A stretch of 30,362 nucleotides of DNA, from NCBI GenBank assembly GCA_964466035.1, contig CAYXLR010000022.1, positions 1 to 30,362 of the forward strand, in the 5' to 3' direction. Positions 1-7,078 of this stretch are shown here, piece by piece. A program made the position numbers and the translations under genes. This DNA is from JANQEA01 sp964466035. Its GTDB lineage: Bacteria; Bipolaricaulota; Bipolaricaulia; UBA7950; UBA9294. The notes under the pieces were generated by a model. The model had not been told where the DNA came from and did no database searches. It saw only the letters and a list, made by a program, of their open reading frames with translations. The stretch's first letter is position 1. Each line of letters begins with the position of its first letter.

Positions 1-258
1 GGGGTTCGTGGTTCGCGGTTGAAGGGGCGAGTTCGTCGGGTTCGTGGAGTTCGTGAGGTTCGTGGAGTTCGTGGGGTCAAGACCGGTTCGTGGTTCGTAG
101 TTCATGGTTCGTGGTCGGGTCGGAAGGCCGACTCCGTCGGGTTCGTTGAGTTCGTGGGGTTCGTTGGGAGAGAACCGGTTCGGAGTTCATAGGGTTCGTT
201 GAGTTCATGGGGTTCGTTGAGAAGGACCAGTGCGTGGTTCGTAGTTCATGGTCGGCAA
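1..258. repeat. GTTCGTGG composite repeat cluster A
   Basis: This stretch is made of degenerate 8-9 bp units of the form GTTCGTGG(R), in places GTTCATGG or GTTCGTAG. They are interrupted by a longer module containing ACCGGTTCG, with ACCGGT at 82-87 and AACCGGTT at 175-182, followed by an AGTTCA-GGTTCGTGG-type tail. The same module recurs at 3890-4171. Open frames through it encode only low-complexity sequence (for example repeated Thr-Asn-Pro-Met-Asn on the minus strand), so I regard it as non-coding. It lies directly upstream of the secreted protein gene at 339. No promoter stands out in it. Confidence 0.85.
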
Positions 259-338
259 GAGGGAACCACGGGTCCGGCGCGACGATCGACTTGACGGGCT
301 GCGACCATGAGGTCCATGCTGTTCGCGGGGTGGTCGGC

Positions 339-2567
339 ATGGCACGAGCAAGATGGCTACCTGGTGCGTGCGTGTTCGTCGTCGTTCTCTCGCTGGGCGG
401 TCTCACGGCTTCGGCACAGTGGCAACAGGTCAACGAGGATGGCTTCGGCGTCCCCTGCGACACGACGACGGAGCTTGTCGAGTTCAACGACAACCTCTAC
501 ACGGGGACCCGGTTCCCGGGGAGACTCTTCCGGTTGGGCGACCTGTCCGAGGAGTCGTGGTTCCACTGGACGGAGATCGACCTTCCGGCGGGGGACTACA
601 TCTCCGACCCGCTCCGCCCGACCGAGACGACGACCGTGACGTCGATGGCCGTGTTCACCCCCTCCGACGGCGGTTTCCCGTGGCTGTACGTCGCCGTGAC
701 GTGGGGAGACGAGAGCTTCCTGCTGCGGAGCCAGAACGCCCTCGCGTGGTCGCTCGGAAGCGAGGTGTGGGACTGCGGCGAGGACGGCGAGGCGCTGGAG
801 CTCGCCGTGTTCGACGGCCGCCTGTACGTGGCGGTCGGGGACACGCGCGGGAGCGACGTGGAGAAGATGCGGATCCACCGAACGGCCGACGGGACGGACT
901 GGGAGACGGTCCCCCCGGAAGAGTTCGACTTCGGGCCGGGAGACCACTGGATCGAGGACCTCGAGGTCTTCGGCGAGTACCTGTACGCCGGCGCCTCGGG
1001 GCACAACGAGTCCGCACCGGGAGATCACGTCGTCGAGGTCTGGAGGAGCCGCGACGGGATGGACTGGTCGCGGATCGGCGAGCTGACGTCGCCGACCGTG
1101 TCGGAGGTCGAATCGATGGAGGCGTTCGGCGGATACCTGTACGTGGGAACGAAGAACCACTACGGGATCGAGGAAGAGACGACGGTTCCGGAGCTTTGGC
1201 GCTTCGACGGCAGGGAGTGGGAGAAGATCGAGACGGCGGGCCGGTTCAGGCAGAACGCCCTGCACGTCGATTCGCTCCGCGGTCACAACGGCGTGCTGTA
1301 CGCCGGCATCGGGGGAGGGCCCGGAGCGGAGCACGCGTACGGGCGGATCTACCGGAGCGTGGACGGCGAGACGTGGGAGCAGATCACGCCGGCGGGGATC
1401 TCCGACCATCCGGAGAACAGCTACCTGCTCGGGGCGATCCTCGGAATCGGCGAGTACGTCTACATCGCGACTGGCGGCGGCGAGGCCGGGACGGGCGGAA
1501 CGCAGGTCTGGCGGATGGCGACGCTGCGTTCGAACGTCGGTCCGTGTCTCGCGCGGCACGACGGAGATCCGTACCTGCTCCATCGGCTTCCCTCGCCCGA
1601 CGAGAACATCTGGGAGACGGTGCTTCGCGACGACGACCTGGTCGTCCTCGGGGCGGTCCACGATCAGAACGTCGCCCGAAGCTGGGCGTTCACCAGCAGG
1701 CAGCCGGTCGCGTACGGGTACGACCACACCGGGCTGCTGCTGCGCAACCGCTATCTCCAGCTCGTCTATCGCGGCCACAACAACTCCCGCATCTGGCACA
1801 CGCGCAAGAGCTGCCTTGACGGGAGGAACTGGACCTGGGAGACGCCGGCGAGCGTCCCGGATTCGCGGACGGACCGCGCTCCGGGGGCGACGGCGCACGA
1901 CTGGTCCGGGCCGACCGGCCCGCAGCTGACCGTCGCCTACACGGACGCGGAGACGGGGCGGATCCACTTCCGCGTGAAGGAAGGGACCCACTGGAGCTCG
2001 GAGTACACGCTGCCCGAGGAGGCCCGGACGTCGAACGGCCCGGAGATCGTCTCGTTCCGGGACTCGCTGTACGCCTTCTACCGCGGCGACGGCGACGACG
2101 ACTGGCTGTACGTGGCCCGGAAGGTGTCGAACCGGGCGTCGGACGCGCGGTGGGAGATCTCCCGGCTGCCACGGGCGTTCACCCGACCGTCGGAGACCGA
2201 CCGCTCGGTCTCGGCCGTCGTCTACGACGGCGCGCTGATCGTCGCCTACGTCGGCCACAACAACGACTACATCTGGCTGCGAAGATCGACCGACGGCGTC
2301 CACTGGGATCGGCTCGGCTACGTCCGCGGTCCGGTCAGCGACCACAATCCGGACCTCGCCGTCGTCGGCGAAACGCTGTACCTGGCGTTCAAACCGACGG
2401 GGGATCAGGAGGTCTGCTTCGGGACGCTCGAGCTCGACGTCGAGAACGAGCACGACACGCCCGGCCACGTCTGGCGATCGCTCCGACCGATGCGCTGCTG
2501 CCCGGGCTGCTTCCTGACGATCCTCGACATCGTGATCCCGCTTCGGCCGCCGTCGGACGACGACTGA
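339..2567 (+). CDS. Secreted Asp-box (BNR-like) beta-propeller protein
   Basis: About 742 residues. The frame is open from 207, but that start lies in repeat DNA. ATG at 339 begins a clear signal peptide (Arg-rich start, hydrophobic core, cleavage near Ala26 in T-A-S-A-Q), so I chose it; GTG at 330 is an alternative. Asp-box-like motifs (S-x-D-G-x-x-W) appear at about residues 183 (TADGTDW), 237 (SRDGMDW), 340 (SVDGETW) and 650 (STDGVHW). The spaced Y-L-Y-V/A-G strands are typical of sialidase/BNR or Kelch-like propellers. The C-terminal half has a second repeat type built on GHNNxxIW (two copies), and may be a second propeller. No catalytic Arg triad of a true sialidase is evident, so a binding or structural role outside the cytoplasm is more likely. 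A Cys-rich tail (CCPGC) precedes the end. The gene converges on the MFS gene 21 bp away. Fold family fairly sure; function unknown. Confidence 0.8.
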   Translation: MARARWLPGACVFVVVLSLGGLTASAQWQQVNEDGFGVPCDTTTELVEFNDNLYTGTRFPGRLFRLGDLSEESWFHWTEIDLPAGDYISDPLRPTETTTVTSMAVFTPSDGGFPWLYVAVTWGDESFLLRSQNALAWSLGSEVWDCGEDGEALELAVFDGRLYVAVGDTRGSDVEKMRIHRTADGTDWETVPPEEFDFGPGDHWIEDLEVFGEYLYAGASGHNESAPGDHVVEVWRSRDGMDWSRIGELTSPTVSEVESMEAFGGYLYVGTKNHYGIEEETTVPELWRFDGREWEKIETAGRFRQNALHVDSLRGHNGVLYAGIGGGPGAEHAYGRIYRSVDGETWEQITPAGISDHPENSYLLGAILGIGEYVYIATGGGEAGTGGTQVWRMATLRSNVGPCLARHDGDPYLLHRLPSPDENIWETVLRDDDLVVLGAVHDQNVARSWAFTSRQPVAYGYDHTGLLLRNRYLQLVYRGHNNSRIWHTRKSCLDGRNWTWETPASVPDSRTDRAPGATAHDWSGPTGPQLTVAYTDAETGRIHFRVKEGTHWSSEYTLPEEARTSNGPEIVSFRDSLYAFYRGDGDDDWLYVARKVSNRASDARWEISRLPRAFTRPSETDRSVSAVVYDGALIVAYVGHNNDYIWLRRSTDGVHWDRLGYVRGPVSDHNPDLAVVGETLYLAFKPTGDQEVCFGTLELDVENEHDTPGHVWRSLRPMRCCPGCFLTILDIVIPLRPPSDDD

Positions 2568-2588
2568 TCCGGGACCGCGACGAGCGCT

Positions 2589-3800
2589 TCACTCCGTCAG
2601 GATTTCAGACTCCTTCAGCCGGGTCGCCAGGAGGAGGGCGAGCCCCAGCAGGCCGGTCAGAATGAGGAGGGACAGGGTCATCGAGCCGGTGGTCGGCGAC
2701 TTGAGGGCGTCCATCCCGAGGATGAACGCGATCCCCGAAACCTGACCGGCGAGCAACAGCAGGCCGTTCGACGTCCCCTCCGGCGCGGGGTAGGTGATCT
2801 CGGCGCCGTACTGGAAGCCGAGCGGCCCGGACGAGAGGAGGAACGCGCCGAGGACGAACGCCGAGGCGAGCAGGAGCGGATAGCTCGTCGCGAACGTGAC
2901 CCCCAGCAGCCCCGGGATCGCGCCGGCGAGGGCGAGGAGGATGAACGGGACTCGACGCCGGAGCCGGTCGGACAGCGGCGGGATGACGATCGCGCCGACG
3001 ATCCCACCGATCACCATCAGGCCTCCGACGAGGCCGGCCTGGTCGATCGTGAATCCGCGCGGGCGGAGGATGTCCTCGATCCACGTGGTCACCGCGTTGA
3101 ACAGGCCGAGGCCGACGAAGAAAAGCAGAAGCAACAGCACAAATCCTCGGTTTCGGAAGACGCTCTTCAGTCCGTCGAAGACGAGCGAACGCTCCTCCGG
3201 GCCGACCGGGGCCGGCGGGCGCTCCCTCGCCGACACGAGGAAGAGGACGGCGACCGCTGCGGCGATCGCGCCGTAGACGAGCAGGGCGGTCGGGAGGCTC
3301 GAACCGAGGACGATCATCGGCGTGGCGGCGAGGCCGGCGAAGATCCCGACGTAGATCGCCAGCGAGGCGAGGCCGGTGGCGGTCGCCCGCTCGCCGATCG
3401 GAAACCATCGGCCGGCGATCTTGGCGATCGCGTTCAGCACGAACGGCTGGCCGACGGCGATCCCGATCTGCGCCGCGAGGACCCAGGCGTAGTCGGCCGC
3501 GAGGAGGCCACGCAGCAGGCCGAACGCTCCGGTCAGCACCGCGCCGATCCCGACGCCGACCCGGATTCCGTACGTGTCGATCACCCACGACGCCGGGATC
3601 GACACGACGATGAACACGACCATGAACACGAGCGACAAGAGGCCGATCGCGAGGTCGTCGACGCCGTAGAACGCCGCCGCTTCGCCGGTGATCGGGGCGA
3701 AGCTGATCCAGAGGAGCTGGTTGACGGCGATCGCCAGCATGAACGCGACGAGCGTGACCCAGCGGTAGCCGGACGCGCGGACGACGGACGGCTCGTTCAT
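2589..3800 (-). CDS. MFS transporter, FLVCR/DIRC2-like
   Basis: 403 residues with about 12 hydrophobic segments, an inner-membrane major facilitator. The N-terminal part (W-I-S-F-A-P-I, then Y-G-V-D with L-S-L-V-F-M, and P-A-S-W-V-I-D-T-Y-G-I-R) resembles the eukaryotic/bacterial FLVCR-like branch, whose animal members move heme or choline-type solutes. I cannot assign the substrate here. The frame extends upstream to 3872, but ATG at 3800 has a GGGGGTGG Shine-Dalgarno-like stretch just before it and directly precedes the first membrane segment, so I prefer it. An alternative ATG is at 3824. A weak promoter candidate (TTGCTC, 18 bp, TACGAT) lies just upstream. The gene stands alone, with repeat cluster B behind its start and the secreted propeller gene converging on its end. 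Confidence 0.85.
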   Translation of the reverse strand: MNEPSVVRASGYRWVTLVAFMLAIAVNQLLWISFAPITGEAAAFYGVDDLAIGLLSLVFMVVFIVVSIPASWVIDTYGIRVGVGIGAVLTGAFGLLRGLLAADYAWVLAAQIGIAVGQPFVLNAIAKIAGRWFPIGERATATGLASLAIYVGIFAGLAATPMIVLGSSLPTALLVYGAIAAAVAVLFLVSARERPPAPVGPEERSLVFDGLKSVFRNRGFVLLLLLFFVGLGLFNAVTTWIEDILRPRGFTIDQAGLVGGLMVIGGIVGAIVIPPLSDRLRRRVPFILLALAGAIPGLLGVTFATSYPLLLASAFVLGAFLLSSGPLGFQYGAEITYPAPEGTSNGLLLLAGQVSGIAFILGMDALKSPTTGSMTLSLLILTGLLGLALLLATRLKESEILTE

Positions 3801-3889
3801 CGATTCCACCCCCGAGGGCGCCATCGTAAGCGGATCGCCCGCCTGGGAGCAAGTCCGGGGACCGAGGACCATCGTTCAAGGTCGAAAAG

Positions 3890-4171
3890 CAGAGTTCGTG
3901 GGGTTCATGGAGTTCATGGGGTTCGTGGGGTTCGTGGGGTTCGTGGGGTGGAAACCGGTTCGCAGTTCACGGTTCGTGGTGCGGAGTTCGTGGGGTTCGT
4001 GGAGTTCGTGGGGTGGAAACCGGTTCGCAGTTCACGGTTCGTGGTGCGGAGTTCGTGGGGTTCGTGGAGTTCGTGGGGTGGGGATCGGTTCGGGGTCCAG
4101 GGGCCGAAAATCGAGGCGTGGGGTTCGTGGTGCGGGGCGGCGATCGTGGATCGTCAGTAGCGTGTAAATCG
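3890..4171. repeat. GTTCGTGG composite repeat cluster B
   Basis: Second cluster of the family seen at 1-258. Several 9-bp units GTTCGTGGG/GTTCATGGA are followed by the AACCGGTT module at 3953-3960 and 4018-4025, and by a decayed copy (ATCGGTTCGG) near 4084. From 3939 to 4081 the sequence is periodic at 65 bp (about 2.2 copies), identical between copies. The frames read Gly-Phe-Val/Glu-Phe-Val repeats, a by-product of the 9-bp unit. The cluster fills most of the roughly 600 bp between the MFS start and the 3' end of the Cys-rich protein gene. I see no gene in it. Confidence 0.88.
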
Positions 4172-4271
4172 NNNNNNNNNNNNNNNNNNNNNNNNNNNNN
4201 NNNNNNNNNNNNNNNNNNNNNNNNNNNNNNNNNNNNNNNNNNNNNNNNNNNNNNNNNNNNNNNNNNNNNNN
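4172..4271. other. 100-N assembly gap with identical 55-bp flanks
   Basis: Exactly 100 N characters, the conventional placeholder for a gap of unknown size. The 55 bases before it (4117-4171) are identical to the 55 bases after it (4272-4326). This is the overlap expected when a de Bruijn assembler with k=55 leaves two contigs that a scaffolder joins without merging. The real sequence may therefore have no gap here. A true tandem duplication or missing repeat units cannot be excluded, because the site is the edge of a repeat cluster. Any frame translated across it is meaningless. Confidence 0.9.
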
Positions 4272-4394
4272 CGTGGGGTTCGTGGTGCGGGGCGGCGATC
4301 GTGGATCGTCAGTAGCGTGTAAATCGTGTATGCCAACGATCGTGAACCTTCACGATCCCTCCGACGCGCGCGCAAGCGCCGACGTTGCCGCCGC

Positions 4395-4958
4395 CTACGG
4401 CTCGGAGCACTCGAAGCGGAAGTGCCACGAGAAGGAGAGCCCGTAACACGGGCGCGTCTCGCCGACGGCCAGCGAGAGGTACAGCTCGCCGTACGGCACG
4501 CAGCACGGCACGTCGCACCCGACGCAGGGGCTGCACCAACACCAGCATCCCCAACACGGTCGACATCGCTCGAGGATCCGGACCGGGTAGGAGACGTCGC
4601 CGTCGGTCGTCATCACGACGATCCGGTACCAACCCGGATCGACGAGATACCCGTTGCCGTCGTACAGATCCCACTCCATCGTCACCCATCGACCGACCGG
4701 GCCGCGCGAATACGCGAACGTTCGGACGACGATTCCATCCAGCGTTTCGACCCGCCAGCCCCAGATGCTCGGAGAGACCGACGTGCCGTGGCATACGAAG
4801 TAGTCGAGCGGCGCGACGAGCGTGAACTCGATCGTCTCGTTCGACCGGAACGTCATGTAGCAGGCCGGCGCCCCCGCCTCCTCGCAGCCGCACTGCGCCC
4901 ACCCCCCGACCGACACCGCAACCACAAGGACCAACGCAATCCATCCGGCAGACTTCAT
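4395..4958 (-). CDS. Secreted Cys-rich protein with FlgD-like segment
   Basis: 187 residues. A perfect Shine-Dalgarno (AAAGGGGAGGTG) lies 8 bases before the ATG. The N-terminus is a signal peptide with likely cleavage after Ala21 (G-G-W-A-Q-C). Residues 94-120 (W-D-L-Y-D-G-N-G then P-G-W-Y-R-I-V) resemble the FlgD/Ig-like 'format' repeat found at the end of many secreted proteins, including the one at 7079 in this window. It is followed by nine Cys at 122, 125, 128, 130, 132, 135, 138, 142 and 143 within 22 residues, interleaved with Trp and Pro; the protein has 15 Cys in all. This could be a disulfide-bonded knot or a metal-binding site. I do not know a family with this architecture. It is monocistronic, with repeat DNA downstream. 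Confidence 0.78.
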   Translation of the reverse strand: MKSAGWIALVLVVAVSVGGWAQCGCEEAGAPACYMTFRSNETIEFTLVAPLDYFVCHGTSVSPSIWGWRVETLDGIVVRTFAYSRGPVGRWVTMEWDLYDGNGYLVDPGWYRIVVMTTDGDVSYPVRILERCRPCWGCWCWCSPCVGCDVPCCVPYGELYLSLAVGETRPCYGLSFSWHFRFECSEP

Positions 4959-5007
4959 CGAGAAGACACCTCCCCTTTCCGAGCCCTCTGACGCGATGCA
5001 CGTGACC

Positions 5008-5025
5008 GTCCGTCAGACGACGGAC
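5008..5025. promoter_or_regulatory. Inverted repeat upstream of Cys-rich protein gene
   Basis: GTCCGTC, a 4-base loop, then GACGGAC: a perfect 7-bp inverted repeat 50 bases upstream of the start at 4958. There is no T-tract on either side, so an operator or 5'-leader hairpin fits better than a terminator. Confidence 0.35.
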
Positions 5026-5102
5026 CTACACGCGGAGAGGCGTTCGGTTCCCGCGCGCGGCAGGACCGGCGAGGCGCGGGCTCGGGAGGGGCCCGGAAGT
5101 GG

Positions 5103-5146
5103 GGCGGCCACCGGAAGGAAGTGCTCGCGGAGCTGCGGTGGCCGCC
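5103..5146. other. Nested hairpin in intergenic region 4959-5330
   Basis: A perfect 11-bp inverted repeat (GGCGGCCACCG at 5103-5113, CGGTGGCCGCC at 5136-5146) encloses a second small hairpin (GCTC/GAGC at 5123-5133). No T-tract follows on either strand. It sits in the 372-bp space between the ParB-like gene end and the Cys-rich protein start, both on the minus strand. It could halt or stabilise the upstream transcript, or be a structured RNA element. Otherwise I see no gene in 4959-5330. Confidence 0.4.
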
Positions 5147-5330
5147 GTCCAAGGAGGACACATCGGAACCCCCTCGCGAGATAGGCTACCCCCTCAACCG
5201 TTCCAGAGCGCGGACGTCCGGGACCGATTCCCCAGACACGCGTCCTGGGTTCCTCGGTGACCGACGAGGGCGGCCGGTCGACGAGGCGCGACGGTCCGAG
5301 GCCAGCGATCGGCTCGGGACGGCGGTCGGT

Positions 5331-6194
5331 TCACAGCCGGAGCCGAAGCAGGTACTCGGCGAGAGAGGGGAGCTTGTACCGCTTCGCGAGCCGCTCGGCC
5401 GCACGGCGGAGGTCCCGCCCGACGCGGCGGCGCTCGCCGAGGAAGAAGAGGTGCCGCGACACCCAAACGTACAGGTCGGCCTCCTTCCGATCGGGAAACC
5501 GGTCGAGCAAACCGTGCTCGCGGAACATCTCCACGATCGGCCGATACAGGGTGTCGTACCACGACGTCACCGCCTCTTCGTAGGTCAGTTCGCGTCCCTC
5601 CTCGATCCCCCGGACGTAGCGATGCACGTCGATGTGGTCGAGCAACACGCGGTAGCCGACGGGGCGGGTGCATTCGATCCTCTGCTCCGGACGAAGCCGA
5701 TCGAGCCGAGTCCTCTTGAGGAAGGCGCGGTACTCGGCCTTGAGGATCAGGTCGCGGGCGTCCTTCGGCGTGCCGACGGGCGCGTCGGGCCTGAACGTGA
5801 CGACGCGGGCCCGGATCTGCCTGTGCCCGAGCCGCTTGGCGACCGAGACCCGATGGTTTCCGTCGACGACGTAGTAGGCGCCTTCGATCTCGTAGACGTC
5901 GATCGGCGGGAACTCATCGGTCCGGTAGAACGAGTCGCGAACGCGCTCCCAACGCTCTCCGGTCCGCCAGCGTGTGGGGAGGTACTCGCGGTCGAACTCG
6001 CGATACCGGTTCACGCTCCCGACGATCCTGTCGAGATCGATCGACTGGGTCCGTTCCGATCCGATCCGCTGTGCGCCGAGCCGCTCGCGGACCAGATCGA
6101 ACGGGAGGAGGAGCGTCGGCCGGCCGGTGATGAACGACAGGATCCGGTTCCACGTCGCCTTTCGCCTGGCCCGCTCGAACTCAACGTCCGGCAC
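5331..6194 (-). CDS. ParB/Srx-fold N-terminal domain protein (Chloroflexi-type)
   Basis: 287 residues, starting with GTG behind GGAGGT that lies inside the upstream gene; the two genes overlap by 14 bp and are probably translationally coupled. Residues 95-125 carry the ParB/Srx-like signature (PPIDVYEIEGAYYVVDGNHR, with DGNHR at 111-115, then SVAKRLG). In known members this fold binds nucleotide (CTP or ATP) or DNA. The C-terminal half (YEEAVTSWYDTLYRPIVE and similar) is a conserved region I recall from proteins in Chloroflexi and related phyla. It lacks the helix-turn-helix of plasmid-partition ParB. Role unknown; pairing with a phosphoesterase suggests nucleotide- or phosphate-linked regulation, which is inference. 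Confidence 0.8.
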   Translation of the reverse strand: MPDVEFERARRKATWNRILSFITGRPTLLLPFDLVRERLGAQRIGSERTQSIDLDRIVGSVNRYREFDREYLPTRWRTGERWERVRDSFYRTDEFPPIDVYEIEGAYYVVDGNHRVSVAKRLGHRQIRARVVTFRPDAPVGTPKDARDLILKAEYRAFLKRTRLDRLRPEQRIECTRPVGYRVLLDHIDVHRYVRGIEEGRELTYEEAVTSWYDTLYRPIVEMFREHGLLDRFPDRKEADLYVWVSRHLFFLGERRRVGRDLRRAAERLAKRYKLPSLAEYLLRLRL

Positions 6195-6840
6195 GGGCCA
6201 CCTCCAGGACGGTCGAGCCGTAGACGTTGACGATGTCCGTCGGACCGAGCCGCCGGGTCCGGACGTCCACGCCGTACGACGGATGGATGTGGCCGTGCAG
6301 CGCGAGGCTCGGCCGGAACCACCGGATCAGCCAGCGATAGGTGCGGAAACCGCGGTGGCAGGGATCGTCCCCCTCGTGGATCCCAGCCGGCGGCGCGTGG
6401 GTGATCAGGATGTCGAGCGCCCGCCGGTGGCGAACCCGGTTCCACAGGAGGCGCGGGACCATCCGAAGCGCGCGGGCAAACATCCGGCATTCCGTGACGT
6501 AGGGGTCTTCGCCGCCGCATCGGAACGTTCCCTCGAGGCCGCCGACCAACACGACGTCGCCGGAGCGGACGCGGACCGCGCGGACCTTCCCGTGAAGGCT
6601 CGTTCCCCCTTCCGGCGCGGTGGCGACGTCGCCCGACTCGCGGAGCATCGGCCCGTCGTGGTTGCCGAGAACGAACAGGAACGGCGCGTCGAGGAGCGTG
6701 ACGAGGTACTCGAGGTAGTCGTAGGGTAGGTCGCCGCACGAGAGGATCAGCGCGACGTCCCGCACGCCGCGCAGCCCCTCATCGGTCATGAGGTACTCGT
6801 CCGCTCGGTCGCTCAGCGCGAGAATCTTCACGTTTTTCAC
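6181..6840 (-). CDS. Calcineurin-like metallophosphoesterase
   Basis: 219 residues, cytoplasmic (no signal). The motifs are D11 (S-D-R-A-D), G-D at 36-37 (S-C-G-D-L-P-Y-D-Y-L-E-Y), G-N-H-D at 59-62, H148 (T-H-A-P-P) and H-G-H-I-H at 182-186. The usual first motif D-x-H is replaced by D-x-A, as in the small 'YfcE/Icc-like' subset that lacks that His, so metal binding may differ slightly. The best start is GTG at 6840, or GTG at 6831 behind a GGGAG. The start overlaps the stop of a 69-codon ORF as GTGA, and its end overlaps the ParB-like gene, giving an apparent operon. The substrate cannot be read from the sequence. Confidence 0.88.
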   Translation of the reverse strand: MKNVKILALSDRADEYLMTDEGLRGVRDVALILSCGDLPYDYLEYLVTLLDAPFLFVLGNHDGPMLRESGDVATAPEGGTSLHGKVRAVRVRSGDVVLVGGLEGTFRCGGEDPYVTECRMFARALRMVPRLLWNRVRHRRALDILITHAPPAGIHEGDDPCHRGFRTYRWLIRWFRPSLALHGHIHPSYGVDVRTRRLGPTDIVNVYGSTVLEVARAGR

Positions 6841-7046
6841 TCCCGTTTCCCCTCACACCACGGTACACGCGACCGGCCGCCGATGCGAGCCCGTTTGCGA
6901 CGCGTGAAGCCGGACGCCCTCCCGTCGCTCTTCCCGATCCCGACCGGCCGCTTGACGCTCGCCTCGATGCCGATCCACGCCTTCTTCGTGCAGGAGAGGC
7001 CGGACGGCCTTTGACTCGCTTGTCCTTCGAGCATAGGATCTGCCAT
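6837..7046 (-). CDS. Possible small basic protein coupled to phosphoesterase
   Basis: 69 codons from ATG at 7046. The stop overlaps the GTG start of the metallophosphoesterase (GTGA), a classic coupling arrangement. Codons in the middle of the frame end almost always in G or C, as in the real genes here, which favours coding. The product is basic, with a K-K-A-W-I-G-I-E core and many Arg near the end; I recognise no family. Against it: no Shine-Dalgarno before the ATG, and it overlaps the promoter of the divergent gene at 7079. It might be a remnant. Confidence 0.3.
   Translation of the reverse strand: MADPMLEGQASQRPSGLSCTKKAWIGIEASVKRPVGIGKSDGRASGFTRRKRARIGGRSRVPWCEGKRE
7011..7039 (+). promoter_or_regulatory. 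Sigma70-type promoter for surface protein gene
   Basis: TTGACT (7011-7016), 17 bp, TAGGAT (7034-7039). The expected transcription start near 7046 gives a leader of about 33 bases containing GGGAGGG ahead of the ATG at 7079. Confidence 0.7.
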
Positions 7047-7078
7047 ATGCTGATAGCACTGGGCTCCGGGAGGGCGAC

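Noticed and set aside
1..258. Repeats as a CRISPR array
   Set aside because: Units are 8-9 bp and degenerate, without spacers of uniform length, and there are no cas genes.
77..493. Minus-strand frame of 138 codons rich in Thr-Asn-Pro-Met
   Set aside because: It only translates the repeat and then runs antisense to the signal-peptide gene; no ribosome site.
353..2468. Long frames of 488 and 703 codons overlapping the propeller gene
   Set aside because: Arg/Pro-rich shadows typical of high-G+C DNA; the true frame has a signal peptide and propeller motifs.
339..2567. Active sialidase
   Set aside because: Asp-box-like motifs are present, but the catalytic Arg triad and Tyr/Glu arrangement could not be found.
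3898..4375. Frames through repeat cluster B and the N gap
   Set aside because: Low-complexity Gly-Phe-Val products from the 9-bp repeat, and unknown bases in the middle.
5331..6194. Chromosome partition protein ParB
   Set aside because: Only the ParB/Srx-like nucleotide domain is there; no helix-turn-helix, no ParA neighbour and no parS-like sites.
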